The notes: generated by a model not told the origin, from the letters alone. A stretch of DNA of 59,399 bases from an uncultured Prevotellaceae bacterium (GCA_945831805.1 CAMADY010000003.1:1-59399), one strand, 5' to 3'; shown: positions 6,981 through 16,291, numbered from the stretch's first letter. Program-made: numbers and translations.

Positions 6981-9900
6981 TTAGAAACCATCGAGTTCGT
7001 AGTATTCGTCTTCAAGTTCGTCGGTGGACATCTTTTCTTCCTCGATGACGAAGGTTTCCTCGTCCTTTGAGTCCTCCTGCTTGGCATCTTCAATTACGAA
7101 GGTCTCCTCGTCTGCCTTGACTTCTTCCTTCTGATCTTCAATGACGAAGGTTTCTTCCTCGGCCTTGACTTCATTGTTCTGCTCTTCGATAACGAAAGTG
7201 TCCTCAGGGGTAGCGACAGGCGTCTCCGCAGGAATGTCAATCTCCGTCTCAACAGGAACCGCAACCTCAGTCTCAACCGGTATCGCCACTTCGGTAGCTA
7301 CAGGTACTACAACCTCTGTCTCTGTAGGTACGGCAATTTCGGTTTCTGCAGGTACGGCGATGAGCTCTTCCGTACTCTTCAGTTCCTCTTCCGCAGCCTT
7401 CGGATCAACAGGCTTCGCACCATTTGGCGCAGCCTCTTCCGTTGGCAGCTCTGGCTTGATAGGATCCTCTTCCTCCTCTGCGTTGGCAGGCTCCTCTATC
7501 GGCTTCACAGAGACAGGCTCGTAGAGCATCTCTGGGTTGTTGACCATCAGTGGTGCGAAGTTCGCCACGTAGAAGGAGTCGTAGTCGTTGTAGCTGAAAC
7601 GGGTGCCGATAAGTTGCAGGTTCTCTTCGCTTATGATAACAGGGCGAGCCTTTTCTGCTGCCTTGCGTACCGACTGCTGCTGCATCAGCATCTTGCCGTA
7701 TTGGCGTGCCTCGTCGAAGTTGCGGAATCCGCTTACCGTCATGTGGTGCATGCCATAGCTGTCCTCTATCGTCAGGTCGAAGTTTCTTACGAGGAAGTTC
7801 GTGAAGTTGTACTTCGCCATCTGGAAGAGCAGTTGGTTCTCGTTGAGTGAGTCAGGCGGATATGCGAAGAAGAAGAGGAAGCTGGTGTTCCTTTCCTTCG
7901 AGAACTCCTTCTGTGTGAGGCTATCGCCGTCGAGCATCACTACGTTGCGGCGGTTCCAGACGTCAGAGAGGTCGAACTTGCCGCCATAGAGCAGTCTGCC
8001 CTCCTTCACACCGTTTATTATCATGCCCGCCATGCCGGCAACAGGGCTCTGCGGATAGTCCTTCACCACTATCTCCATGCACTTCAGGCATGAGTCGGCA
8101 TCGTTGTCGTTGAGGCGCGTCATGCCGTTCATGAAGATGAAACGGTCGCGGTTAGCACCAAGCGGGAATCGCTTCTCCGAAACCTCCGCGTTCTTATAGA
8201 CACGCTGGAAGTCGTCAGTCTTGAAGGCATCGTAGGTGTCGGCATAGAGAGAATCTTCTATATGCGTGCCGAAGCGTGCGTTCTCTTCAAAGAGAGGATC
8301 ACTCAGCAGTGTCGTCCATTTCGACTCTGGATATCCGGCTTTGAGGCTATCGACGAATGTCTTTGCCACGTCGTGCTCATCCTTTCGTGAGTACAGAAGG
8401 AAGAGGTGGTAGTATATCTCGTCCTTCGGGTCGTAGTCAGGGAAGTCGTTGAGCAGTCGCTTGAAAGCCTTTTCGCTGAGAGCCAGGTTGTCGAGCTTAT
8501 CCTTGAAGATGACGGCAGAGTGGTAGAGACCATCCTTTATTATCTCGTTGGAAGCTGCTATCTGGTCTTCCTCGAACGGAATCTGTGCGAGGTAATATTC
8601 ACGCTTGTGAGGGTCGTTGACGGCAGAGTCCATCTTCTCCTCCTCCTGCTGCCTCTGTTCCTCGACGGCAGCTATGGAGTCCTTCTGCTCATCGGTGAGG
8701 TTTTCCAGCTCATCCTCGTCGAATTCGCCACTCATACCGCCTACGACGGTCTTGTTGTTGCGTCGCCAGTCGTCGGCATTCTCACGCTTGCCCCATGTCC
8801 GTTGGAAGGTCTGCTTACCCTGCACGATGGCCTGCGTGTTATAGAAGTACCATACCGTCTGACCGCCCCTGTTGGCATTGTTGACAGGCATCTGTGGCTT
8901 CTGCTGCTCGGCAAGGCGGCTCTTGTTGCCGTACTTCTGCTCGCGCTGCTCCGCCTCCTGCTCGGCCTGCTTTGCCTGTTCCTCCTTCTCCTTCTTCTTC
9001 AGGGCGTCAATGACGCGGTCGATGGCGGCATTGCGCTCCTTCTCGTCCATCTTGGCGAGAGCCTGCAGGGAGTCCTGGAGGTGTATGGCATCGGTGTAAG
9101 GCACCAGTTCGTCGAGCACCTTGGAACGCTCTGACAGCTGCTTGTAGTCGTCGCGCTCCTTGTCAAGAAGACCTATCGCCTCACCATAGCAACGCTTCGC
9201 ATCGCTATATTTCTCCATTGTCCAGTATAAGTCTCCGAGATGCAGTAGCAACACGCCCTTCTCTATGCCTGAGCGTGTAGCCTTCTCGTTGCCTTTCTCG
9301 TATGCGGAGATGGCATTCGTGGTATCTTTCTCTGCAAGGTATATGTTGCCCATGGCGTAATACACCTGGTCGAGATACTCCTTATTATTATCATTTCGCG
9401 CCATACGCTTCAGTCGCGAAATCATCTTCTTCGCCTGCCCCTGCGCCATCACCTCCGTCATGGATATGCGGGCGTTGAAGTCCAGCTCGTAAGGTGGGTT
9501 CTGCCTGATGACCTTCTTGAAGGCCTTCAGCGCCTCCTCCTTATGTCCCTGCGCTGCCTCTATCTGTCCGAGGAGGTAGTATTCGCGGGCCCTCTGCTTC
9601 GAACGCATCTCGTGCTTGATGACCTTGCGGAGGTATTTCGTTGCCTGCGGCAGGCTGTCGGTGTGCAGATAGTAGTCGCAGAGCGTATAGTCCCACTCCT
9701 TCTGTGCCCTCCAGTGTATGCTGTCGCGCTGCATGTTGCGGATGACGTCCTCTGCATCGTAGAGCCAGCCGCTCTCTATGTAGCACTTTGCGAGCCATGC
9801 CCTGGCGCGTCCGTAGATAGCCGGCTGTCCCTTGTATAGGCGCGACATGTATGCAAACGTTGCTGCCGCCTCGTCGAAGGCACCCTTGTAGAACTGCGAA

Positions 9901-10328
9901 CGGCCCATCAGCAGCCATGCCCTCCATAGGAAAGGGTTGTACTCCTTGCGTGAGAGCCATGCAATATCCTTCTCCGTCTTAGGGCGGTTCTTGTTCCATG
10001 CCGGCTTATTCTTGATGCTATGCACCTGTATAGCCTTCTGGCATTTCAGTATTGCCGTCTCGTAGTTGCCCTTGCCGATCTCACGGCTCGCCTTGTTGCT
10101 GACGGTGTATAGTGGCAGGCGCTCCGTGAAGTTGTCCTTGTTGCCCTTCTCCTTCTCCAGCGAGGCGTCGATGTATGCCACCGTACCGTTGTAGTACGTA
10201 TTGTACCTCGCCGTGAAGCTATGCCATGAACGCGTCAACCCCGTGTTCTTCTTTGTGGAACACGAGGCTACGAGCAATGCCATGAGGCATAGCAGGAGTA
10301 GGTGAATGTATGTATTCTTAATCTTCAA
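6981..10328 (-). CDS. sprE: SprE/PorW-like type IX secretion lipoprotein with TPR repeats
   Basis: A 1115-residue protein. It starts with a lipoprotein signal (LVASC, lipidated Cys23), followed by the family-typical STKKNTGLTRSWHSFTARYN and YYNG. The middle is TPR-like helical repeats (FLWRAWLLMGRSQFYKGAFD, YYLLGQIEAAQGHKEEALKA, YAMGNIYLAEKDTTNAISAY), with a Lys/Glu-rich coiled coil near residues 430-480. SprE/PorW supports gliding and type IX secretion in other Bacteroidetes. The last 170 or so residues are unusual: an approximately 8-residue repeat around VPVETEVA, then repeats ending ETFVIED, then an acidic tail. The start codon is TTG at 10328; an in-frame TGA two codons upstream leaves no earlier start, and the next ATG falls inside the signal. 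Confidence 0.75.
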   Translation of the reverse strand: MKIKNTYIHLLLLCLMALLVASCSTKKNTGLTRSWHSFTARYNTYYNGTVAYIDASLEKEKGNKDNFTERLPLYTVSNKASREIGKGNYETAILKCQKAIQVHSIKNKPAWNKNRPKTEKDIAWLSRKEYNPFLWRAWLLMGRSQFYKGAFDEAAATFAYMSRLYKGQPAIYGRARAWLAKCYIESGWLYDAEDVIRNMQRDSIHWRAQKEWDYTLCDYYLHTDSLPQATKYLRKVIKHEMRSKQRAREYYLLGQIEAAQGHKEEALKAFKKVIRQNPPYELDFNARISMTEVMAQGQAKKMISRLKRMARNDNNKEYLDQVYYAMGNIYLAEKDTTNAISAYEKGNEKATRSGIEKGVLLLHLGDLYWTMEKYSDAKRCYGEAIGLLDKERDDYKQLSERSKVLDELVPYTDAIHLQDSLQALAKMDEKERNAAIDRVIDALKKKEKEEQAKQAEQEAEQREQKYGNKSRLAEQQKPQMPVNNANRGGQTVWYFYNTQAIVQGKQTFQRTWGKRENADDWRRNNKTVVGGMSGEFDEDELENLTDEQKDSIAAVEEQRQQEEEKMDSAVNDPHKREYYLAQIPFEEDQIAASNEIIKDGLYHSAVIFKDKLDNLALSEKAFKRLLNDFPDYDPKDEIYYHLFLLYSRKDEHDVAKTFVDSLKAGYPESKWTTLLSDPLFEENARFGTHIEDSLYADTYDAFKTDDFQRVYKNAEVSEKRFPLGANRDRFIFMNGMTRLNDNDADSCLKCMEIVVKDYPQSPVAGMAGMIINGVKEGRLLYGGKFDLSDVWNRRNVVMLDGDSLTQKEFSKERNTSFLFFFAYPPDSLNENQLLFQMAKYNFTNFLVRNFDLTIEDSYGMHHMTVSGFRNFDEARQYGKMLMQQQSVRKAAEKARPVIISEENLQLIGTRFSYNDYDSFYVANFAPLMVNNPEMLYEPVSVKPIEEPANAEEEEDPIKPELPTEEAAPNGAKPVDPKAAEEELKSTEELIAVPAETEIAVPTETEVVVPVATEVAIPVETEVAVPVETEIDIPAETPVATPEDTFVIEEQNNEVKAEEETFVIEDQKEEVKADEETFVIEDAKQEDSKDEETFVIEEEKMSTDELEDEYYELDGF
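7094..7380 (-). repeat. Coding tandem repeats in the SprE-like C-terminus
   Basis: Two in-frame arrays encode low-complexity acidic sequence: a 24-base unit ((V/I)P(V/A)ETE(V/I)(A/V), about six copies) and a longer unit carrying EETFVIEDQKEEVKA (about four copies). Both stay in frame. Such arrays are prone to copy-number change by slippage. Confidence 0.75.
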
Positions 10329-10336
10329 TTCTCAAA
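10307..10336 (-). repeat. 7-base array overlapping the sprE start codon
   Basis: On the minus strand the junction reads TTGAGAA, TTGAAGA, TTAAGAA, TACATAC. The TTG used as the sprE start codon lies in the second unit, so the array contributes the first codons of the gene. Confidence 0.5.
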
Positions 10337-10376
10337 TAAATATCCGCAGAATCTTGTCTGCACAGATGCTAAACTC

Positions 10377-11645
10377 TTATTCTGCCGTCGTGATACCGAA
10401 GCCGGCAGCCTTCAGGTTGTCCCAATAGAGAGGGTAGCTCTTGCTCACCACCTCTGGGTTGTTGATGCGAAGTCCCGGGAACATGATGCATGCAGGTGCG
10501 AAAGCCATTGCCATGCGGTGGTCCTCGTAGGTGTCTATGGCAGGATTCTCCATCGGCTCACAGCGTGTTCCGTCCCATGAGAGCACGCCCTCCACGGAGT
10601 CGTCAAGCACGTATCCGAGCTTTGCCATCTCCGTCTTCAGCGCTGCTATGCGGTCGGTCTCCTTGATGCGGAGCGTCTGCAATCCGCTGAAACGGAACGG
10701 TATGCCCATCAGTGCCGTTGCCACCACCACCGTCTGCGCAAGGTCCGGCTGGTTGATGAAGTCGAAGTCGAAGCGTGGCAGCAGACATTTCTGAGCCTTC
10801 AGCGTAACCGTGGTAGGCTTCAGCGGCACCTTCTCCGCAAACTGCGTCTTAACGCCCAGCATGCTGAAGATGTAGCGTATGGCAGAGTCGCCCTGACGCG
10901 AGCTGTCCATAAGTCCCGGCAGACGTACCTCGCTCTCCTCGTATCCGTTGGCATTCTTCTTGAGAAGTGCCAGCATCTCGTACCAATATGACGAAGCACT
11001 CCAGTCGTTCTCGATGAAGAACGGCACCGCCTTGTATGGTGAAGGCTTAACCTCTATCGTTGCACCGTCGAGCCATTCCGCCTCAGCACCGAACTCCTGC
11101 ATGGTGCAGAGCGTGAGGTCTATGTACGGACGGGAGATAATCTTGCCCGTGAGGTGCAGCGTAAGGCCCTTCTTCATCACCGGACCGATCATCAGCAGCG
11201 CACTGATATACTGCGAGGAGACATTGCCGGCGATGTCCAGATGGCCGCCTTCCATCTCCCTGCCCCTGATGCGTAGTGGCGGGAAGCCCTCCTCCTCCAT
11301 GTACTCTATGCTTCCGCCGAGGCGGCGCAGTGCATCAACGAGTACGGAGATAGGGCGGTGCTTCATGCGTTCGGTACCCGTGATGACGTGCTCTCCCTCA
11401 CCTACGGAGAGGAAGGCGGAGGTGAATCGCATGGCGGTGCCGGCAGCCTTGATGTTTATCTCGTATGGCATGTCGCGCAGGGCTGCTACCATCACGTCGG
11501 TATCGTCGCACTTGCTCAGGTTCTCAGGGTGCTCCTTGCCTCCTGAGAGTGCGTTGATGACGAGAGCCCTGTTGCTGATGCTCTTTGAGGCAGGCAGCAT
11601 TATCTCTGTTTTGATGCTCGTTGGAGCGTTGAGTATATATTGCAT
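10377..11645 (-). CDS. aroA: 3-phosphoshikimate 1-carboxyvinyltransferase (EPSP synthase)
   Basis: A 422-residue cytosolic enzyme that transfers the enolpyruvyl group from PEP to shikimate-3-phosphate, the sixth step of chorismate synthesis. Family motifs are present: LPASKSISNRALVIN at residues 17-31 with Lys21 and Arg26, AAGTAMRFTSAFLSV, the conserved LRIKETDRIAAL, and EDHRMAMAFAPA near the C-terminus. It is slightly shorter than the E. coli enzyme, mainly in the middle. It has its own promoter at 11710-11741 and lies 48 bases upstream of sprE on the same strand. No other shikimate genes are nearby. Confidence 0.93.
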   Translation of the reverse strand: MQYILNAPTSIKTEIMLPASKSISNRALVINALSGGKEHPENLSKCDDTDVMVAALRDMPYEINIKAAGTAMRFTSAFLSVGEGEHVITGTERMKHRPISVLVDALRRLGGSIEYMEEEGFPPLRIRGREMEGGHLDIAGNVSSQYISALLMIGPVMKKGLTLHLTGKIISRPYIDLTLCTMQEFGAEAEWLDGATIEVKPSPYKAVPFFIENDWSASSYWYEMLALLKKNANGYEESEVRLPGLMDSSRQGDSAIRYIFSMLGVKTQFAEKVPLKPTTVTLKAQKCLLPRFDFDFINQPDLAQTVVVATALMGIPFRFSGLQTLRIKETDRIAALKTEMAKLGYVLDDSVEGVLSWDGTRCEPMENPAIDTYEDHRMAMAFAPACIMFPGLRINNPEVVSKSYPLYWDNLKAAGFGITTAE

Positions 11646-11709
11646 TTATCAGTGTGTTATTTGTTTGCGGACGATGGCTATCGCCCTCTTTTGTGTAGTT
11701 TTACATCTA

Positions 11710-11741
11710 CAAAGTTACTACTTTCTTTCCACACGCGCAAA
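11710..11741 (-). promoter_or_regulatory. Bacteroidetes-type promoter for aroA
   Basis: On the minus strand, TTTG (11738-11741) is followed after 20 bases by TAACTTTG (11710-11717). The predicted leader is about 58 bases. Confidence 0.7.
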
Positions 11742-11812
11742 CATTATAGTATAATTTCTTCTTTTTTCATACTTTTTCAGAAATGCGCACAATAAAATAT
11801 GGAAATGTGAGT

Positions 11813-12223
11813 TTACTTCTTTTTGAAGATGAACCTGAGTATTGTGAACTGCACGAGCATGGCGATGCCCATCACGATGACCGGTGCTATGAGGCGGTGT
11901 ATGCCCAGTTGCATGCAGCACCAGAAGAGCACTATGTGCAGACAGAAGTTGATGCCATGGCTTCCGGAGAAACCAATGAACTTCTGCCACGTAGGCTTCT
12001 GTCGGAAGGTGAACAGACATGTGGTGTAGAAGTTCGCCGCAAAGCTCACGATATAGCCGATGGCGTATGCTGTGTTCACCTCTATCAGCAGCTGCAAGAG
12101 GAAATAAACGCCGTAGTGTACGCCTGCGGAGAATATGCCGTTGAGGACAAAGCGTATGAACTGCGCCTTGCCCTTGTCATCGTGTTTTATGGATGAGACG
12201 GCAGACTGTATCTTTTCGTTCAT
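11813..12223 (-). CDS. GtrA-family membrane protein
   Basis: A 136-residue protein with four predicted membrane segments (FIRFVLNGIFSAGVHYGVYF, LIEVNTAYAIGYIVSFAANF, GINFCLHIVLFWCCMQL, IAPVIVMGIAMLVQFTILRF) and the conserved YxxSFxxNFYxxxxxTF motif of GtrA proteins. The family is thought to help flip or carry polyprenyl-linked sugars across the inner membrane for surface-glycan modification. The open frame runs to a TTG at 12259; the ATG at 12223 is preferred because the extra residues are not family-like. It follows the GT4 gene on the same strand. Confidence 0.85.
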   Translation of the reverse strand: MNEKIQSAVSSIKHDDKGKAQFIRFVLNGIFSAGVHYGVYFLLQLLIEVNTAYAIGYIVSFAANFYTTCLFTFRQKPTWQKFIGFSGSHGINFCLHIVLFWCCMQLGIHRLIAPVIVMGIAMLVQFTILRFIFKKK

Positions 12224-12370
12224 ATTTTTATAGTCGCTTCGCTCAACAATAATAAACAATAGCGAACAAAGACAAATGAAATTGAATAAAGATGTTTTTT
12301 ATTGTTTGAAAATTGTTTTTATTTGTCGAGGAGCTTGCGACGACTCTTATAATTTGTAACAATTATTTTC

Positions 12371-13447
12371 TTATTTTACTAAGCTATCGTAGAGCTCCTT
12401 CATCTGACCGGTCAATACGGCAGGGTGGAAATGTGACATGCAGTAGTCGTAGCCCTTGTCGCCACGCTCCTTGCGTTCCGCAGGGTTGCGGAGGAGAGTC
12501 AGGAGCGCTTCCGCTATCTGCTCGTCGGAGGATGGGTTGACCTGTATGGCGCCAGGACCGGCAGCCTCGGGCAGGGACGATACGTTGCTCGTTATGACGG
12601 GGCAGCGTTGCAGAGCCGCCTCCACCACGGGCAGTCCGAAACCCTCGTAGAACGATGGGTACATCAGCAGCAGCGCCTTTGCGTAAAGTGCCTGAAGCAC
12701 AGAGGCTTCGTGGATGTTTGACTCTATATGGATCCACTTCTCCAGACGGTTCTCTGCGATATAACTCTCCACCGTGCTGCGATACTCCCTGCCGCTGCCC
12801 ACAACTACGAAGATGGGGCGCTCCTCCTCCGGCACTCTGTTGAATGCCTTTACCATGCCGAGGAGGTTCTTTCGGCTGTTGATGCTGCCCACGGTGATGA
12901 TGAACGGGCGCACCTTGCCGTTGTCGTTGAGGTAGGGCAGGGCGTTGAGGGCTATGCGCGTAGCCTCGTCATCGGCGATAGCAGCATAAAAGCACTGTTG
13001 CACAGGCTGATAGATCACGCTGATACGCTCTGCCGGAACGTGGTAGAAGCGCATCACGTCACGCTTCGTTGACTCGCTGATGCACACCACGTGGGTGGCA
13101 TTCTTCGCTGACCAGCCGTACTTCCAGTCGTAGATGTGGCGGTCGAAGAATGTGTACATGTCGGGAAACGTGCGCCATGCCACGTCGTGCATCGTTACGA
13201 TGCTCGGGATGCCCGACTTCACGATGTCGCGAGGCAGCTCGTTGGAAAGACCATGGAACAGCTGGCAGCCGTCCTTTACCGCCTGCCTGCCGAGTGAGAA
13301 GGTGCGCTCGATGCTCTTGCTGTCGTACAGCTTGTGCCCGATGTCGGGATATTGCTCCTTCAGGGCTGCCACGAGAGTGCGGCTATAGTTGCCAAGTCCG
13401 GTCCTGTTGTGGTAGTAGCGCTTGGCGTCAAATCCTATTTTATACAT
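12371..13447 (-). CDS. GT4 (GT-B fold) glycosyltransferase
   Basis: A 358-residue protein of the GT4 family. The N-terminal half starts KIGFDAKRYYHNRTGLGNYS, a pattern common to nucleotide-sugar transferases acting on surface glycans. The C-terminal domain carries PFIITVGSINSRKNL and MYPSFYEGFGLPVVEAA, the donor-binding EGFGLPVxE motif. It acts at the cytosolic face of the inner membrane. Two ATG codons are possible (13456 and 13447); the second fits the family N-terminus better. It has its own promoter at 13470-13501, divergent from the pyridoxal kinase promoter. Donor and acceptor are unknown. Confidence 0.85.
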   Translation of the reverse strand: MYKIGFDAKRYYHNRTGLGNYSRTLVAALKEQYPDIGHKLYDSKSIERTFSLGRQAVKDGCQLFHGLSNELPRDIVKSGIPSIVTMHDVAWRTFPDMYTFFDRHIYDWKYGWSAKNATHVVCISESTKRDVMRFYHVPAERISVIYQPVQQCFYAAIADDEATRIALNALPYLNDNGKVRPFIITVGSINSRKNLLGMVKAFNRVPEEERPIFVVVGSGREYRSTVESYIAENRLEKWIHIESNIHEASVLQALYAKALLLMYPSFYEGFGLPVVEAALQRCPVITSNVSSLPEAAGPGAIQVNPSSDEQIAEALLTLLRNPAERKERGDKGYDYCMSHFHPAVLTGQMKELYDSLVK

Positions 13448-13469
13448 AGTATGCATGCTTTGTTTTGTG

Positions 13470-13501
13470 CAAAGGTATAACTTTTTTCTCTAATATACAA
13501 A
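13470..13501 (-). promoter_or_regulatory. Promoter for the GT4 gene
   Basis: Minus strand: TTTG (13498-13501), 20-base spacer, TACCTTTG (13470-13477). The leader would be very short, roughly 10-20 bases. It faces away from the promoter at 13519-13549. Confidence 0.7.
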
Positions 13502-13518
13502 CAAAAGCGCCGGAATAT

Positions 13519-13549
13519 TTTGTCTTTTCAGAATAAATATATACCTTTG
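13519..13549 (+). promoter_or_regulatory. Promoter for the pyridoxal/pyridoxamine kinase gene
   Basis: TTTG (13519-13522), 19-base spacer, TACCTTTG (13542-13549), about 20 bases before the ATG at 13569. It forms a back-to-back pair with the GT4 promoter, only 17 bases apart. Confidence 0.75.
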
Positions 13550-13568
13550 CGGTCAAAATCAGAAGAAA

Positions 13569-14387
13569 ATGGAAAAGAGTAAGATACTTATCGTCAGCGA
13601 CATGTGCGGATACGGAAAGGTGGCAGCGGCAGTGCAGATGCCTATCTTCTCGTATATGGGGCACGATGTGTTCAACCTCCCTACAATGCTCATCAGCAAT
13701 ACGTTCCCCTACGGAAAGTATGCCATCCTCGAAGGTACGGATTACATCGTCGAGGCTCTTGAGAAGTGGAACGAGCTGGGCTTCCGCTTCGATGCCATCA
13801 CGACAGGTTTCATGGCGTCAGAGAAACAGGCGCAGATGGTGGCACGCTACTGTCGTGAGCAGGCGGCGATAGGCACTGCCGTATATGTCGATCCCGTCAT
13901 GGGCGACTACGGAAAGCTCTACGGCGGTGCTGACGAAGGCACCATCAACTGCATGCGCGAGATGCTCAGCGTAGCTCATCTCTGTTTTCCGAACTACACC
14001 GAGGCGTGCCTCCTCACGGGCGTTGAATATAAAGAGGAGGGCATCACGAAGGACGAAGCCTTCTCGCTTCTCAATAAACTGCGCCGCATCGGTAGCCTCT
14101 CCGTCGTCATCACGTCATGCATCATCGACGGCCACCATGCCGTGGTGGGCTACAACCACTTCAATGCCGAGTATTTCCTCCTGCCATACGACGAGATTCC
14201 GGTGCAGTTCCCTGGCACTGGCGACATCTTCTCCAGCATCATCGTGGGCCGATTGCAGGATGGCGACACGCTGAAACACGCCACTCGCACAGCGATGGAC
14301 ACCCTCCGCAAGTGGATCGACATCAACAAAGACAACCAGGACAAGAACCGCGGCATCCCTGTTGAGCGGCACTTGGGGGATCTGTAA
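13569..14387 (+). CDS. pdxY: Pyridoxal/pyridoxamine kinase (PdxY/PdxK-type)
   Basis: A 272-residue ribokinase-superfamily enzyme that phosphorylates B6 vitamers in the salvage of pyridoxal phosphate. Visible signatures are the N-terminal ILIVSDMCGYGKVAAAVQMP, VYVDPVMGDYGKLYGG at 105-120, PNYTEACLLTG at 141-151, and the anion-hole/catalytic motif FPGTGDIFSS around 214-223 (Asp219 as likely base). It is close to the usual length (about 280). Its gene is monocistronic, with its own short-leader promoter. The exact vitamer preference cannot be read from sequence. Confidence 0.85.
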   Translation: MEKSKILIVSDMCGYGKVAAAVQMPIFSYMGHDVFNLPTMLISNTFPYGKYAILEGTDYIVEALEKWNELGFRFDAITTGFMASEKQAQMVARYCREQAAIGTAVYVDPVMGDYGKLYGGADEGTINCMREMLSVAHLCFPNYTEACLLTGVEYKEEGITKDEAFSLLNKLRRIGSLSVVITSCIIDGHHAVVGYNHFNAEYFLLPYDEIPVQFPGTGDIFSSIIVGRLQDGDTLKHATRTAMDTLRKWIDINKDNQDKNRGIPVERHLGDL

Positions 14388-14467
14388 ACGATGTGCCTAT
14401 AGGATTTACAGTGCCGATAGCTTTGTCAGAACAGAAATCCTTTGGTTTGTAAAAAACTCTCCGATTA

Positions 14468-14499
14468 TTTGTCGGAATGAAATAAAAGTATTACTTTTG
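14468..14499 (+). promoter_or_regulatory. Promoter for the first AAA-ATPase gene
   Basis: TTTG (14468-14471), 20-base spacer, TACTTTTG (14492-14499), ending 28 bases before the ATG. Confidence 0.7.
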
Positions 14500-14527
14500 T
14501 AGCGGAATAGCAAAAAAGAGAATTACT

Positions 14528-16291
14528 ATGGCAGAAGAAATGTTGATGATACCATACGGTAAGACGGATTTTGCGGTGATGCGCCGCGAGGGTTATTACT
14601 ATGTCGATAAGACGCGCTACATCCGTAGTCTGGAGCGTGAGGGCAACTTCGTCTTCTTCCTCCGTCCGCGCCGTTTCGGCAAGAGCCTGATGCTCAACAT
14701 GCTTCAGACGTACTATGACGTGGATTATGCCGATGAGTTCGACGTTCTTTTCAAGGGACTCGACATCTATGATAATCCTACACCGAAGCACAATAAGTAT
14801 CTCATCCTGAAATTCAACTTCAGTGCCATCAATCCCGAGAGGGAGAAGGTGATGGAGTCGTTCAATTTTGAGGTGCTGTTGACCCTTCGCTCCTTCGCTG
14901 AGCGATATGCCCAGTATCTGCCAGAGGGAACTTTCGAGACATTGAAAGGAATAGACTTATGCGACCGGGCGTTGAATTTCCTTATTGACCGTGTGAAGTA
15001 TGCCAAGCATCGCATCTATCTTCTCATCGATGAATACGACAACTTCGCAAATACAATGATGGCGGAGGACGAGAAGGGCTACACCGACATGACGCATGGC
15101 GATGGCTTCTTCCGACTCTTCTTCAATATCATCAAGAAAGCCACGACAGACTCCGACGCTGCCATTGAGCGTATGTTCATCACAGGTGTCACACCATTGA
15201 CGCTGAGCGATGTTACCAGCGGTTTCAATATCGGTGCCAACTTCTCATTGGAGATGAAATACAACGAGATGGTAGGTTTCTCTGAGAGCGAGGTGCGCAC
15301 TATGCTTGAGTACTACCGTGACCAGACGGGAGTATTCCGCCACACTGTCGATGAACTGATAGAGGTTATGAAGCCATGGTACAACAACAACTGCTTCTCC
15401 ACGGATTGTATCGACAAAGAACGTATGTTCAACTCCGACATGACGCTGTTCTTCCTTTCAAAATACATCGGCAGGGAAGGCAAGATTCCGGAATTCATGA
15501 TTGACACCAACGTTCGTTCCGACTACAACAAGATGCGCAAGATGGTGAAGCTCGACAAGACATTTGGCGATAAGGGGCATGTCATGCAGCAGATTTTTGA
15601 GGACAAACTAAGCTATGAGAAGGTCGTTCCGGAGTTCTCGCTCTACGAACTGCAGATAGTGGAGAACCTCCCGAGCATGCTCTTCTACATGGGACTGCTG
15701 ACCCACGGCACTGACGAGGAAGGCGACAAGTGTCTCATCATCCCGAACCAGGTGGTCTTCGAACAGTACTACCGCTACATGGACAACTGCTACAAGACGT
15801 ACCTCGACTGGTACACCGACATCAACACCGTCAACCGCCTCGCAAAAGAACTGATACGCAAGGGCAACGCCCAGCCGCTCCTCGACTACCTCTGCCATCA
15901 GATAACGACCGACAGCTCCAACCGTGACTTCGACGCACAGGCAGAAGCATTCATCAAGGGATTCCTCCTTGCGAAGCTCGGCGGCACGAACAACAGCTAC
16001 CTCATCACCACGACCGAACGCGAGGAGAACCACGGCTATTCCGACCTATACATGGAACCATGGAACGATGAATGCAGGCACTCCTTCCTCGTCGAACTGA
16101 AATACTGCAAGCACCACTCACCTGACTCCGAGGTGGAGCAGATGCACAAGGAAGCTCTTGAGCAACTGGAGCGATACTCTGCCGCGAAGAACCTCCAGCA
16201 GAAAGCTGAAGGCAACGGCTGGACATTCCACAAACTCGCCATCGTCTTCCGTGGATGGGAGGTGCAGGTGTGCGAGGAGGTCTTTAGGTGA
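14528..16291 (+). CDS. AAA-ATPase-like / PD-(D/E)XK nuclease-like protein
   Basis: A 587-residue protein of the widespread AAA-ATPase_like (PF09820-type) plus PDDEXK_9 (PF08011-type) architecture. N-terminus: IPYGKTDFAVMRREGYYYVDKT, then a Walker-A-like FFLRPRRFGKSLML at 43-56 and Walker B IYLLIDEYDNF at 163-173; FITGVTPLTLSD (217-228) resembles a sensor strand. C-terminus: GYSDL (Asp506) and FLVELKYCK (Glu523, Lys525) form a PD-(D/E)XK-type triad. Bacteroidales genomes often carry many such genes, and their function is not established; defence, mobile-element or regulatory roles have all been suggested. It is the first of three unrelated ATPase genes in a row and has its own promoter. Its stop codon lies inside a 7-base repeat array. 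Confidence 0.8.
   Translation: MAEEMLMIPYGKTDFAVMRREGYYYVDKTRYIRSLEREGNFVFFLRPRRFGKSLMLNMLQTYYDVDYADEFDVLFKGLDIYDNPTPKHNKYLILKFNFSAINPEREKVMESFNFEVLLTLRSFAERYAQYLPEGTFETLKGIDLCDRALNFLIDRVKYAKHRIYLLIDEYDNFANTMMAEDEKGYTDMTHGDGFFRLFFNIIKKATTDSDAAIERMFITGVTPLTLSDVTSGFNIGANFSLEMKYNEMVGFSESEVRTMLEYYRDQTGVFRHTVDELIEVMKPWYNNNCFSTDCIDKERMFNSDMTLFFLSKYIGREGKIPEFMIDTNVRSDYNKMRKMVKLDKTFGDKGHVMQQIFEDKLSYEKVVPEFSLYELQIVENLPSMLFYMGLLTHGTDEEGDKCLIIPNQVVFEQYYRYMDNCYKTYLDWYTDINTVNRLAKELIRKGNAQPLLDYLCHQITTDSSNRDFDAQAEAFIKGFLLAKLGGTNNSYLITTTEREENHGYSDLYMEPWNDECRHSFLVELKYCKHHSPDSEVEQMHKEALEQLERYSAAKNLQQKAEGNGWTFHKLAIVFRGWEVQVCEEVFR

Noticed and set aside
8406..9134. 242-codon plus-strand frame inside sprE
   Set aside because: Shadow of the sprE coding sequence; Leu/Val-rich with no start signals.
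14401..14441. AGGATTT/AAATCCT as terminator of the pyridoxal kinase gene
   Set aside because: Only 7 bp with a 27-base loop and no T-run; too weak to call.
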